In this document: piece after piece, positions 1-8,560 of the stretch
Position numbering within the stretch: the stretch's first letter is position 1
Layout of the letters: each line of letters starts with the position of its first letter
Source of the DNA: Halomonas sp. KG2
GTDB taxonomy: Bacteria; Pseudomonadota; Gammaproteobacteria; Pseudomonadales; Halomonadaceae
Length of the DNA: 64,000 nucleotides
Reading direction: 5' to 3'
NCBI GenBank assembly: GCA_030440445.1
Contig: CP098528.1
Coordinates: 1,488,001 to 1,552,000, forward strand
Made by a program: the position numbers and the translations under genes
Notes under the pieces: model-generated
What the model saw: the letters and a program-made list of their open reading frames with translations, nothing else
Told to the model about the DNA's origin: nothing
Databases searched by the model: none

Positions 1-1602
1 GCTGGCGTAGAAGTGACGAATAAAACTATCTACGCCGCTAAGTTGGCCGGAGGCAACATCAACGTTGATGCTAAAGCCCCGACCTGACCACCATCCGTGA
101 AATTCTGGGTTAACCCAGCGGTGGGGATCGCCTTCGCGGCCAATGCAGCGCCTGCCCATCTCAGCGTAAATACGGTCAAGATGGGGGACAACGATCAACG
201 AGGCTGGGTCGAGGTCCATCGGAAGCTCGGAGGCAACGCCTGAGGCGCTCTCCATTGAAGAGATTGGCTGACCCTCGAAATGCATAATGATTTCATCATC
301 ACGCGCAGCCCAAGCCACCATTTGCAGTAGATAGTCAGGGTCGTTATAAGCCCACATAGAAAGCGCTCTCGCTGACTGGCAGGTAGGGTTGTTGCCCTGT
401 CCTACACCCAGCGGCAGTCCTAACATGCAAAGCACACCTTCAATTAAACGTGCGCGGGGTGATGCATCTTCACCATAAGCAAGGTTCAAGCGTGCTTCTG
501 ACCACTCTGAAAGCTTTAGATTTAGCTGCCGCCACATCGCTGGGGCAACCGGGGGTTGATAGAGAATGCCCCGCTCCAGTAGCAGTGCCAAGCCATACAC
601 CGCTTGGGCTGTGGCGGGATAAACACCACCGCGAATCAGTGCATGCACTAGCTCGCGATAGCAGAGTAGGCAGTCGCGCCCCGTCGACGAGAGACCCAGT
701 GCCTCTGATAGAAGGTGGTCGCCCTCTTCGAGTAAATAGCGCATCAGTATCGTGTGATAGGGCGACACCAGCCCTGTGTCATGCATTGCACGGGCGAAGC
801 CTGTGGATTCCGCTTGCAAAGCCGCGTTATCCATACGCTCCAGTCGTTCACGGTATAGCTCAACGCCGGGGTCTTCTCGACAAGCTTGGGTCGGTCCGAA
901 AAGTGAACTAACCAGCCTGTCTGCCCCTTGACCACTTGCTCCCAAATCAATTGCTGGATTAACTTGGCACAGCGCAATTTGGGTGATCATCTGTTTTATG
1001 GCATCAACTTGAATAGGGCGCTGTTTTAAAATGCGCCATATTTCATCAATTAGCTGATCAATAACGTGTTCGTAGCCAATTCGGTCGGCTAGGTGTTGAA
1101 ACAGTTGCCGGGGAATAGTTGCTAATCGACCCTGGGTTTCCCGCTCGGCTTCGCTAGGTGCGTTAAATAACAGCCACAGATTGATGGCCATTACTTGGGT
1201 TAAATAGTGGTGTGCATGCTCTTGGGATACCAGAGCATGTAAGTAATCACCTTTGGCGACTGCTAAAAGTCGCAGTTCACTCAGTGCCTCAATAACGACC
1301 ACATTGGCGTCAGGGCTTTTCAGAGAGAACGTAGTGAGAGTAGGTACTAGGAACTGTGGGGTTTCCCAGTCTGAACCTGCAAACACACCGGCGGATTCAA
1401 AATCCGCCGCGCGTGCTTCGAGGGCAGCGCAGCCACCCTCCTGCATCAAGATTCGGCGCGCAGTATCCATTACGCGGGGCAGTTTCGCCGGTTTAGAAAA
1501 AGCAGGCGCCTGCGAAAGCAGGCGCACCGCATCATCAAATTTGCTCAGCAATCCATTGAGCTTGCCATCTTCAGTTGAAGATGCCTCTTGATTGATCGTC
1601 AC
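1..1602 (-). CDS. Unknown protein, 3' end cut by window edge
   Basis: An open frame of 534 codons runs from a GTG at 1602 to the left edge without a stop, so the C-terminus is missing. The GTG follows an AAGGAG ribosome binding site by 5 bases, and an in-frame TAA lies just upstream. The overlapping ATG at 1604 is followed at once by TGA and cannot be used. The protein is mostly soluble and helical in appearance, with no signal peptide or membrane segment. A later stretch around residues 410-440 contains a conserved-looking Asn-Asn-Pro-Thr-Cys-Gln segment. I do not recognise the family. It lies 30 bases downstream of the ATP-grasp gene on the same strand, so the two are probably co-transcribed and may act together. 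Confidence 0.75.
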   Translation of the reverse strand, partial: MTINQEASSTEDGKLNGLLSKFDDAVRLLSQAPAFSKPAKLPRVMDTARRILMQEGGCAALEARAADFESAGVFAGSDWETPQFLVPTLTTFSLKSPDANVVVIEALSELRLLAVAKGDYLHALVSQEHAHHYLTQVMAINLWLLFNAPSEAERETQGRLATIPRQLFQHLADRIGYEHVIDQLIDEIWRILKQRPIQVDAIKQMITQIALCQVNPAIDLGASGQGADRLVSSLFGPTQACREDPGVELYRERLERMDNAALQAESTGFARAMHDTGLVSPYHTILMRYLLEEGDHLLSEALGLSSTGRDCLLCYRELVHALIRGGVYPATAQAVYGLALLLERGILYQPPVAPAMWRQLNLKLSEWSEARLNLAYGEDASPRARLIEGVLCMLGLPLGVGQGNNPTCQSARALSMWAYNDPDYLLQMVAWAARDDEIIMHFEGQPISSMESASGVASELPMDLDPASLIVVPHLDRIYAEMGRRCIGREGDPHRWVNPEFHGWWSGRGFSINVDVASGQLSGVDSFIRHFYAS

Positions 1603-1632
1603 ATTGACTCCTTATCCCAGCCGAGGCAGGGA

Positions 1633-2856
1633 TTATACATAGAAGTCGAGGTCTTCTTGGCGTTTAAGCAGATCACGCAGTGTATGTGCGTCTTCGCCTT
1701 TAAAGTAGACCAAGCCCCAGTGGGTACCAAACGCCGTACGTTTAGTGACGGTTTCTTCAACCGGTGATGTCAGCTCGTGGGATTCAAAATAGGGGTGATC
1801 CTCTGTTTCTTCAGGAATCTCCAGGCGGCTAACAACCCGGCGGCGGGGATAAACGCCAAAGCAGCCCGCGAACCCATCTGCGTCCACTACTTCTTTGGGA
1901 AAGAAAGCAGCGACTTCTTCTTTTGTGCTTTTAGGATCGAATACCAGCATTGATGCCTGATAGGCGTTAAATCCATAAACCCGCTCAAGAAGTTCGAAGA
2001 CTTTAAAGCCGGGTGGGCGATAAGCGACTTCGCCAAAGTACATTTCCCCGTCGCTGGTGACAAAGTACTCGGGATGAATAAGACCGAATTCAATATCAAA
2101 CGCTTTGATCAGCTTTTCGATTTGTGCCGTAATCTGTTCGCGGTATTTTTCAAGCTCTGGAGACGCGGGCACAAATACTGAGTAGCCAAGTGTGACGTAC
2201 TCTGAAATATTCAGGAAAGCGATCTTGCCATCGTGAATCCACGCTTCTACGGCGAATTCCCAGCCGTCTAAGTGAGATTCCATCAGCACAGGGAACTCTT
2301 CGTCCGGAATAGTATCGACTTCATCCGGTGTGCGAATAACGCGGTGGCCAAGACAGCCAGCCTTATCGAACGCCTTCAGGTGGATAGGGTCGTTGGGGTC
2401 GCCATCCAGCTTGAGTAGCGTCTGATTAACGCGTTTAAGAAAGCGTACTACGTCATCTTTATCGTGGGCTTCTTCGAAAATACCCACGCGAATGCCGCCA
2501 AGTTGGGCGCGGCGCTTCATCAATGCTTTGTCGCGAAGCAACAGTGATTGACCGTAAATACGTGGATTGTCGAGTAGCACAGAATTAATAGCGCCAGCCC
2601 ACTCAACGGTTTCCTCATAAAGCGGGATAGCGACGTCGACACCTTTTTCTTTCAGCGTTTCAGCAATTTCGATGGAGTGATCATTGAGACGCTCAAAATT
2701 CCAGGGAACGTAGGGGATATCATGTTTCTGGCAGTACTCCTCGGCCCAGTCGGGTGCAACCACGATGTAGCGGCGGTCAAAATTCTCAGCCGCTTCAATC
2801 GCATTGAGGCTCCAACCTAGTAGGGCGATATAGCCCTTATTGGTATCCTTTTGCAT
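1633..2856 (-). CDS. ATP-grasp domain protein
   Basis: This 407-residue protein has the layout of an ATP-grasp ligase: an N-terminal Rossmann-like preATP domain (residues 1-100), then a central ATP-grasp fold with a lysine-rich strand near 160-165, an ExxxDGWE segment near 195-202, and a metal-binding Glu in FGEVAYRPPG near 280-290. Such enzymes join a carboxylate to an amine or thiol by way of an acyl phosphate. The substrate cannot be read from the sequence. The ATG follows a GGAG by 8 bases. The next gene downstream encodes an unknown large protein 30 bases away, which suggests a two-gene operon making or modifying a small peptide or amino-acid conjugate; that role is inference. Confidence 0.8.
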   Translation of the reverse strand: MQKDTNKGYIALLGWSLNAIEAAENFDRRYIVVAPDWAEEYCQKHDIPYVPWNFERLNDHSIEIAETLKEKGVDVAIPLYEETVEWAGAINSVLLDNPRIYGQSLLLRDKALMKRRAQLGGIRVGIFEEAHDKDDVVRFLKRVNQTLLKLDGDPNDPIHLKAFDKAGCLGHRVIRTPDEVDTIPDEEFPVLMESHLDGWEFAVEAWIHDGKIAFLNISEYVTLGYSVFVPASPELEKYREQITAQIEKLIKAFDIEFGLIHPEYFVTSDGEMYFGEVAYRPPGFKVFELLERVYGFNAYQASMLVFDPKSTKEEVAAFFPKEVVDADGFAGCFGVYPRRRVVSRLEIPEETEDHPYFESHELTSPVEETVTKRTAFGTHWGLVYFKGEDAHTLRDLLKRQEDLDFYV

Positions 2857-3069
2857 GTCGGTGACTCCTATGGGTGAGTGAATAAAGTTGCCATACCACT
2901 TACTTCACCATACACGATAGGGCCTTCCGTCGGCTAATTAGCAGCCACTGACGGTGAAAGTAGTCAAAAATAAGCGCTTTTGAGGGTGACATACTAAAGA
3001 GCAAACCCCTGAGTATGTTAGGCTAGGCTCCTTAACATTATGTTCAAGTGGCAAGAGGAATAGGCCAAG

Positions 3070-3399
3070 ATGGCGGCCAAGCCGATCTACCGTGTGGTGG
3101 TTCACCAGCAGGGTGAAATATGGGATTTATACGTCAGAGAAATCTTTCAAAGCGAACTCTGGGGCTTTATTGAAGTCGAGGAGTTTGTCTTTGACGATGC
3201 GTCGCGGGTTGTTGTTGATCCAGGGGCGGAAAAGCTACAGCGTACCTTTGACGGTGTTAAGCGCAGTTATCTGCCGCTTAACGCCATTGTGCGTATTGAT
3301 GAAGTAGAACGTGAAGGCCCTTTGAAAGCAGTTAAAAGCGATGCCCGCGTCGCAGAGTTTCCTCGTCCCTTTCCATTGCCGCCTCGTGGAGAAGGGTAA
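3070..3399 (+). CDS. DUF1820 family protein
   Basis: A small 109-residue protein that matches the DUF1820 pattern I know from gammaproteobacteria: an N-terminal YRVVVHQQGEIWDLYVRE strand pair, a central GFIEVEEFVF segment, a VVVDPGAEKL loop and a final VRIDEVEREG. The family has no established function and is usually a short cytosolic single-copy gene. The last twenty residues are rich in Pro and Arg and look like a disordered tail. The start ATG follows a GAGGAA about 11 bases upstream. It is a stand-alone gene, with the SH3 protein 84 bases downstream on the same strand. Confidence 0.85.
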   Translation: MAAKPIYRVVVHQQGEIWDLYVREIFQSELWGFIEVEEFVFDDASRVVVDPGAEKLQRTFDGVKRSYLPLNAIVRIDEVEREGPLKAVKSDARVAEFPRPFPLPPRGEG

Positions 3400-3483
3400 G
3401 CGCCTAGACAAGCGCACCGCTTTGAGCGATACGCGCGATGGCTTCGTCTGCCTCGCGCGTTTTTACAATCAGGACATGACGTC

Positions 3484-4119
3484 ATGCAAGTAAATAAACT
3501 TCGTAGTAGTTGTTACGCCACTGCCGTTGGCGTGTTGTTGAGTATTGGAGGAGCTCCTGCATTTGCTCAGTCTGATAACCAAGCTTGGGTAAGCGATGAG
3601 TTAAGCACGTATGTGCGTAGTGGCCCCACTGATGGTTATCGTATTGTGGGAACGTTAAATGCGGGTGAGCAGGTCGAGGCGCTTGAAACAAGCGGTGATT
3701 ATACTCGCGTACGTAGCAATAGCGGCGATACGGTGTGGGTGCTCAGTAGCGAGCTACAGCAAGATCCGAGTGCCCGTCAACAGTTACCCGTACTACAAGC
3801 CCAAGTCGATGAGCTTACCCAAGAATTGGATGGCATTAACGATACTTGGGAGCAGCGCATTTCTTCTATGACGGAAACACTTGATATCCGTGAAAAGCGG
3901 ATCGTCGAGTTAGAAGCGCGTAACCACGAGCTTGATAGTGAAGCAGAGCAGTCTCGCCAGCAGGTGCGTGCCTTGCAGGCGCGCCTAGAAACACAGGAAG
4001 AAGATCTGCTGATGCGCTATTTCATGTACGGTGGTGGGGTTGCCGGTGCTGGGTTATTAGTGGGTCTGATTGTTCCCCATTTGCCGCGTCGTCGTAAAAA
4101 GAGAGACCGCTGGTTTTAA
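3484..4119 (+). CDS. TIGR04211 family SH3 domain membrane protein
   Basis: The 211-residue product has a signal peptide (residues 1-28, ending Pro-Ala-Phe-Ala), a bacterial SH3 domain (about 33-95, with the typical YVRSGPTDGYRIVGTL strand), a long coiled coil (about 100-175), one C-terminal membrane helix (about 178-197) and a basic tail with RRRKKR. This is the order seen in TIGR04211 proteins, which include E. coli YgiM. The protein is expected to sit in the inner membrane with the SH3 domain in the periplasm, where such domains bind cell-wall peptides. Its exact role is not known. The tpm gene follows 54 bases downstream. Confidence 0.88.
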   Translation: MQVNKLRSSCYATAVGVLLSIGGAPAFAQSDNQAWVSDELSTYVRSGPTDGYRIVGTLNAGEQVEALETSGDYTRVRSNSGDTVWVLSSELQQDPSARQQLPVLQAQVDELTQELDGINDTWEQRISSMTETLDIREKRIVELEARNHELDSEAEQSRQQVRALQARLETQEEDLLMRYFMYGGGVAGAGLLVGLIVPHLPRRRKKRDRWF

Positions 4120-4173
4120 AGCGACGTTAAAAAATAAGCGTTTCGTATAAATTTCGAGTACGAGGTGGCCGCA

Positions 4174-4806
4174 ATGGAAAACCCCTGGCGCCAACGTTGG
4201 CAAGAGGGACGTATTGGCTTTCATTTGTCTGATACGCACCCGGCGCTTGTCCAGTACTGGCCTACGCTTAATGTGACGCCTGGGGCCAAAGTACTTGTGC
4301 CGTTATGCGGAAAAAGCCTGGATATGCGTTGGCTAGCAGATGCAGGGCACCCCGTGCTGGGCATTGAGTTGGCTCCTGAAGCAATCGAGCAGTTTCTGGC
4401 TCAGCGCAATGCGAGTGTATCGCGCTATACTCAGGCAGGTTTTAATGTCTCACGCCAGGGTAGCGTTGAAGTGTGGTGCGGTGACTTTTTCCACTTGCAC
4501 ATCAAGCAGGCAGCGGAAGTGGGCGCATTTTATGACCGCGCTTCATTAATTGCACTGCCTCCGGCTACCCGAGAGCGCTATGCCTTCCACCTTGCCCAGT
4601 TAGTGCCGCCTGGTGCTAAAGGGTTATTAGTGGGGTTAACCCACGATGAAGACAATGCAGGCCCACCTTACAGTGTGCCCAACGGCGAAATTGAGCATTT
4701 GTTTATGCCCAACTTCCGCGTTGAATTGGTTGAGAATAGAGAGGCTGATGAACGGGGCCGCAGCGAAAGCATTTGGGTGCTGGAGCGTCGTGGCCCGCAC
4801 GTATAA
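4174..4806 (+). CDS. tpm: Thiopurine S-methyltransferase
   Basis: This is a 210-residue class I SAM-dependent methyltransferase of the bacterial TPMT family, which methylates thiols and, in some bacteria, selenium or tellurium compounds. Visible family marks are WRQRWQEGRIGFHLSDTHPAL at the N-terminus, VLVPLCGKSLDMRWLAD (SAM-binding motif I with a Gly-Lys-Ser turn, residues about 38-54) and GVELAPEAIEQF-like motif II. An in-frame GTG lies three codons upstream at 4165, but the ATG at 4174 is 8 bases after GAGG and gives the usual N-terminus, so I prefer it. A hairpin follows the stop codon directly. Confidence 0.9.
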   Translation: MENPWRQRWQEGRIGFHLSDTHPALVQYWPTLNVTPGAKVLVPLCGKSLDMRWLADAGHPVLGIELAPEAIEQFLAQRNASVSRYTQAGFNVSRQGSVEVWCGDFFHLHIKQAAEVGAFYDRASLIALPPATRERYAFHLAQLVPPGAKGLLVGLTHDEDNAGPPYSVPNGEIEHLFMPNFRVELVENREADERGRSESIWVLERRGPHV

Positions 4807-4829
4807 ATCTGCCCGCAAAGCGGGCAGAT
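4807..4829. terminator. Hairpin between tpm and the lipoprotein gene
   Basis: A perfect 10-bp stem (ATCTGCCCGC / GCGGGCAGAT) with a three-base AAA loop starts right after the tpm stop. The plus strand lacks a good T run, but read on the minus strand the stem is followed by TTTATA, so it may serve the convergent lipoprotein gene better. Confidence 0.55.
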
Positions 4830-4861
4830 GTTCTCAGAATAAGCTATCAGGATAAAACGGT

Positions 4862-5455
4862 TTAGCGAGCGAGTAAGCGGCCCAACTCTGGGTCACTAAA
4901 CGCACGATTTAAACCATCACTTAACAAATCGTTTAGCATGCGTGCATTGGCATCTTCGCTGGGCTTGATGGCATAGCCTTGGGTGCGTCGCGAGGTGTAA
5001 GTGCCGGTATACGTCGTGCCTTTGTTCTGGGCAATCGCTCGGAAAACTCCTTCAATACGCGCTTCGTCGATCAGCGGTTGGCCGCTTTCACCTTTGGCAT
5101 AGTTAAGGCCAGCGAGTTCAAGAGTAATGCTAGGGCGGCCTTGGGCAGCATCGCGAGTAGGGGTGAACCCCATATCGCGCACAGCGCGTTCTGCTTCGGC
5201 TTGCAGCTGCGGAATGAGCTCATGACTGCTCACGGTAATCTGCGCGGTCGACATACTGCCACCTGAGCGTGTTCCAATCACTTCACTTTCTCTGGCATCA
5301 GCAGTTATCACGGTGACTTGTTGGCCAGAGCCTGTCTGCGGCACGCTGGAGCTGCGCTCTGGGCTAAGCTGTAGGTACTGAGGGCTAGCGCAGGCCGCTA
5401 GCAAAACGCTGGTAAGCAGCGCACCAGAGAGGTGTAAAAAATGGCGCCGACGCAT
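4862..5455 (-). CDS. YajG-family lipoprotein
   Basis: The product of 197 residues begins with a basic stretch, a hydrophobic signal and a lipobox (Leu-Leu-Ala-Ala-Cys), so it should be lipidated at that Cys and placed in the envelope. The remainder matches the YajG family: a QYLQLSPE strand, VTVITADARES, a SITLELAGLNY strand and a C-terminal NDLLSDGLNRAFSDPEL segment. I place the start at the ATG at 5455 because AAAGGA lies 8 bases before it. A further in-frame ATG at 5476 has no ribosome binding site. The family function is unclear; it is thought to be an outer-membrane-associated lipoprotein. Confidence 0.85.
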   Translation of the reverse strand: MRRRHFLHLSGALLTSVLLAACASPQYLQLSPERSSSVPQTGSGQQVTVITADARESEVIGTRSGGSMSTAQITVSSHELIPQLQAEAERAVRDMGFTPTRDAAQGRPSITLELAGLNYAKGESGQPLIDEARIEGVFRAIAQNKGTTYTGTYTSRRTQGYAIKPSEDANARMLNDLLSDGLNRAFSDPELGRLLAR

Positions 5456-5697
5456 AACTCGTATCCTTTTTAGCATTCATGCCCAATGGGACTGATTGGG
5501 ATTACAGTATAACGGCAGTAACATTAAGAGGTAAAATTAGGTGCTGCAAATAATGATGACTCGTCTTATTCGACGAAGAGCACAAAAATTGACTCTAGAT
5601 GATAATCTAATGCTTATGGGGTCAAGAAGAATGCAGCAAGATACTTTGTGCACGAGCAAACCAACTAACTGTTGTTCCTAGCTATGGAAAAGGATGG
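5456..5697. promoter_or_regulatory. Intergenic region before the defence operon
   Basis: This 242-base stretch separates the divergent lipoprotein gene from the SNF2 helicase gene and is richer in A and T than its surroundings. A TTGACT that could serve as a -35 box lies at 5589-5594, but the matching -10 is poor. A small inverted repeat TCGTC/GACGA lies at about 5552-5567. No coding region was recognised here. The defence operon promoter is probably inside it. Confidence 0.4.
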
Positions 5698-8541
5698 ATG
5701 ATGTTCACCCGCCATCAGAGCGCTTACTTTGCTCACTGGTTGACGCAGTCCGGCAAAATTGAGAATCAAATCTCACGAGCCATGGCGTCAGCGCGTGTAG
5801 ATATGAATCCGCACCAGATTGATGCAGCCTGCTTTGCTCTAAAATCACCATTAGAAAAAGGGGTTTTGCTCGCGGATGAGGTTGGGTTGGGTAAAACCAT
5901 CGAGGCTAGCTTGGTGATGGCTCAAAAATGGGCTGAGGCGAAGCGTCATATCCTTTTGGTCGTTCCAGCATCGTTGCGTAAGCAGTGGAACCAAGAGCTA
6001 CAGGATAAGTTTGAGCTTCCATCAATCATTATTGATGGCAAAGTAGCTTTGGAACTTAAAAAAGGGGGGATAAGCAACCCGTTTGATCACCAAGATAAAA
6101 TCGTCATTTGCTCATATGAATATGCATCGCGCCAGAAAGATGCTATCCGTTTGGTAAGCTGGAATTTGGTAGTGTTTGACGAAGCCCACAAACTTCGCAA
6201 TCTCTATCAAAAGAAGGGTAGTAAACGTGCCCGTTCGTTGGTGGAAGCAACAGAGTTTGCCGATAGCCGTGTGCTGCTATCTGCTACGCCGATTCAAAAT
6301 AACCTGATGGAATTGTATGGCCTGAGTCAGGTAATTGACCCTCATTTTTTTGGTGATGAGAAATCATTTCGATCCCTTTATGTTAATCGTCAGAAGAACG
6401 ATAAGGCGCTTGAAGACTTAAAACAGCGTATCCGTCCGCTCACCCACAGAACGTTAAGGAGGCAGGTGCAGGAAGAGGGTGGCATAAATTTCACTAACCG
6501 CTATTCAATTACACAGGACTTTACACCGCTGCCTGCAGAGTGGGAGCTATACCAAAACCTTTCACATTATCTCCAACAGCCCAATAATCAGGCTATTAAT
6601 TTCCGTGCTCGCCACCTGGTAAGCATGGGGCTGCGTAAAATATTGGCTTCATCCTCTTTCGCAGTTGCCGAAACGCTTAAGGGTATGATTGAACGGTTAG
6701 AAGCGCAGCAATTGCTGAACGAAGATGCGTTATCAGATATTGAAGAGATGGATGATTGGCTGGAAACGCAGCAAAACGAGAGTAATGAGGATGCTTTCAG
6801 TGAGCAAACTGCGAGCTCGAGTGATGCGCTTCACCAAGAAATAGCTAAGCTTAAGGAGTTTCGGGATCTAGCCCAAAGTATCACCTCTAATGCCAAAGGG
6901 CAGGCCTTGCTAACGATGCTTGAGAAGGCATTGGCAATGACAGAAAACCTTGGAGGGCAACGCAAAGCGGTAGTATTTACCGAGTCCTGCCGTACTCAGC
7001 AATACTTACAAGCGCTGTTAGAAGAACATGGCTATCAGGGCCGGACGGTATTACTAAACGGTTCCAATAATGACCCTCGCTCTAAAGCGATTTACCAAGA
7101 ATGGCTCCAAAATCATAAGGGATCTGCCCGCGTCAGTGGCTCCAAAGCTTCTGATATGAAGGCAGCCTTGGTTGACCGTTTTCGCAGTGACAAAGCTGAT
7201 ATCCTCATTTCCACTGAAGCGGGCGGAGAAGGTATCAACCTTCAGTTCTGCTCGGTTTTGATTAATTACGATTTGCCCTGGAACCCGCAGAAAGTAGAGC
7301 AACGCATCGGTCGCGTACATCGCTATGGACAGAAGAACGATGTGGTAGTTGCCAATTTTGTCAATCGTAAAAACCCGGCTGACCGTCGTGTGTTTCAATT
7401 ACTGAATGAAAAGCTAAAGCTCTTCGAAGGCGTTTTTGGTGCGTCAGACGAGGTGCTGGGTGCGATTGAAGGTAATATCGATATTGAAAAGCGTATCTAC
7501 GAAATCTACCAAAAGTGCCGTACTGACCTAGAGATTGAGTACGAGTTTGACCAGCTCCAAAAAACGCTGGAAGAGACCCTTGTAGTCAGAGAAACCGCTG
7601 CTCGAGAGACGCTGTTGAATAACTTTGATCGAGACGTTGTATCGACACTTAAAACCCGTAGGGATCAGAGTAATGACTTTCTTCAGGAGTATGAGCAGGT
7701 ACTGATGGACTTGGCAAGAGCTGAGCTTCCTGCCGCTGTATTTAATACTAATCATTTTTATCTGAATGACCAGCGTTATGACCTAAGCTGGCCACTGGCT
7801 GAAGAAAATAATTCAGAATTTTTCCGCTTACAGGCCAATGAACACTTTTTGGCATGGGAGCTAGTGCATAAAGCCAAGTCCTACTCTCTGGAGCCTGCGC
7901 ATCTGAAGTTTCATTATGATCAATTGCAAGGACAGTTTGCAGCGCTGAAGGACTACATCGGTCAGTCTGGAGTTTTGACCTCCTTTGAGCTCCGCTTCTC
8001 TTACAATCGCGGTAAGACGCAGAATACCCGGCTGATTGTGTTAGCACAGACGGATGATGGCCAGCGGTTGAGCTTGGAAAATAGCGATCACCTGCTGTAT
8101 ATCCCAGCCTCAGAGCAAGCACTCACCGGTACGTTACCGTCGGGATTATTTGATGATTGGCGTTCAAAAATCGTTGAAGAGACTCAAGCTCAAACCGAAG
8201 AGGAACTAGATACCTATTTAGAGCAAGAGTCTGAAAAACTTGAACGTTGGGCCCAGGATCGTCGAAAAGCGTTGATGGCAACAGTTGAAGAGTTGGATGA
8301 ACAAATCCGGCTTTACAAAAAAGAAGCCCGGCAGTTGGCGTCCACGGTAGAGAAAATCCAGGCGAAAAAGGAGTTGCGTAAACTGGAGCGAAAGCGGGAT
8401 GACGCTCTGGCCGAATATCACCAGTCGAAAAAACAGATTGAACAGGAAGAGGATCGCTTGCTGGATGAGGTCAGCGAAAAGCTTGAGCTGACCCTCGAGA
8501 TCAAAGAACTGTTCACCGTACGCTGGACACTTAAACACTAA
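5698..8541 (+). CDS. SNF2-family helicase of defence operon
   Basis: A 947-residue superfamily 2 ATPase of the SNF2/RapA type. Motif I (ADEVGLGKT) is at about residues 59-67, the DEAH box at 161-164, motif III (SATPIQNN) at about 195-202, and motif VI (RIGRVHRYGQ) at about 536-545. The C-terminal part from about 830 is a long charged coiled coil. These enzymes move along or remodel duplex DNA rather than unwinding it. It is the first gene of four on the same strand: the AlbA_2 gene begins 19 bases later, followed by Type III mod and res. No DrmA, DrmB or DrmC genes lie nearby, so this is not a standard DISARM locus. Two adjacent ATG codons (5698, 5701) follow AAGGA; either may be used. Confidence 0.88.
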   Translation: MMFTRHQSAYFAHWLTQSGKIENQISRAMASARVDMNPHQIDAACFALKSPLEKGVLLADEVGLGKTIEASLVMAQKWAEAKRHILLVVPASLRKQWNQELQDKFELPSIIIDGKVALELKKGGISNPFDHQDKIVICSYEYASRQKDAIRLVSWNLVVFDEAHKLRNLYQKKGSKRARSLVEATEFADSRVLLSATPIQNNLMELYGLSQVIDPHFFGDEKSFRSLYVNRQKNDKALEDLKQRIRPLTHRTLRRQVQEEGGINFTNRYSITQDFTPLPAEWELYQNLSHYLQQPNNQAINFRARHLVSMGLRKILASSSFAVAETLKGMIERLEAQQLLNEDALSDIEEMDDWLETQQNESNEDAFSEQTASSSDALHQEIAKLKEFRDLAQSITSNAKGQALLTMLEKALAMTENLGGQRKAVVFTESCRTQQYLQALLEEHGYQGRTVLLNGSNNDPRSKAIYQEWLQNHKGSARVSGSKASDMKAALVDRFRSDKADILISTEAGGEGINLQFCSVLINYDLPWNPQKVEQRIGRVHRYGQKNDVVVANFVNRKNPADRRVFQLLNEKLKLFEGVFGASDEVLGAIEGNIDIEKRIYEIYQKCRTDLEIEYEFDQLQKTLEETLVVRETAARETLLNNFDRDVVSTLKTRRDQSNDFLQEYEQVLMDLARAELPAAVFNTNHFYLNDQRYDLSWPLAEENNSEFFRLQANEHFLAWELVHKAKSYSLEPAHLKFHYDQLQGQFAALKDYIGQSGVLTSFELRFSYNRGKTQNTRLIVLAQTDDGQRLSLENSDHLLYIPASEQALTGTLPSGLFDDWRSKIVEETQAQTEEELDTYLEQESEKLERWAQDRRKALMATVEELDEQIRLYKKEARQLASTVEKIQAKKELRKLERKRDDALAEYHQSKKQIEQEEDRLLDEVSEKLELTLEIKELFTVRWTLKH

Positions 8542-8560
8542 GCTTCTGCGAGATTGCAAC

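Noticed and set aside
450..911. Open frame of 153 codons on the plus strand
   Set aside because: It lies inside the long minus-strand frame 1602-1, which has a good start and no stop; the plus-strand product resembles no protein family.
3405..3480. A short ACT-like peptide on the minus strand (Val-Leu-Ile-Val-Lys-Thr-Arg-Glu-Ala-Asp) between DUF1820 and the SH3 gene
   Set aside because: Only about 25 codons lie between stops, with no start or ribosome binding site. It could be a gene remnant, but the similarity is too short to support.
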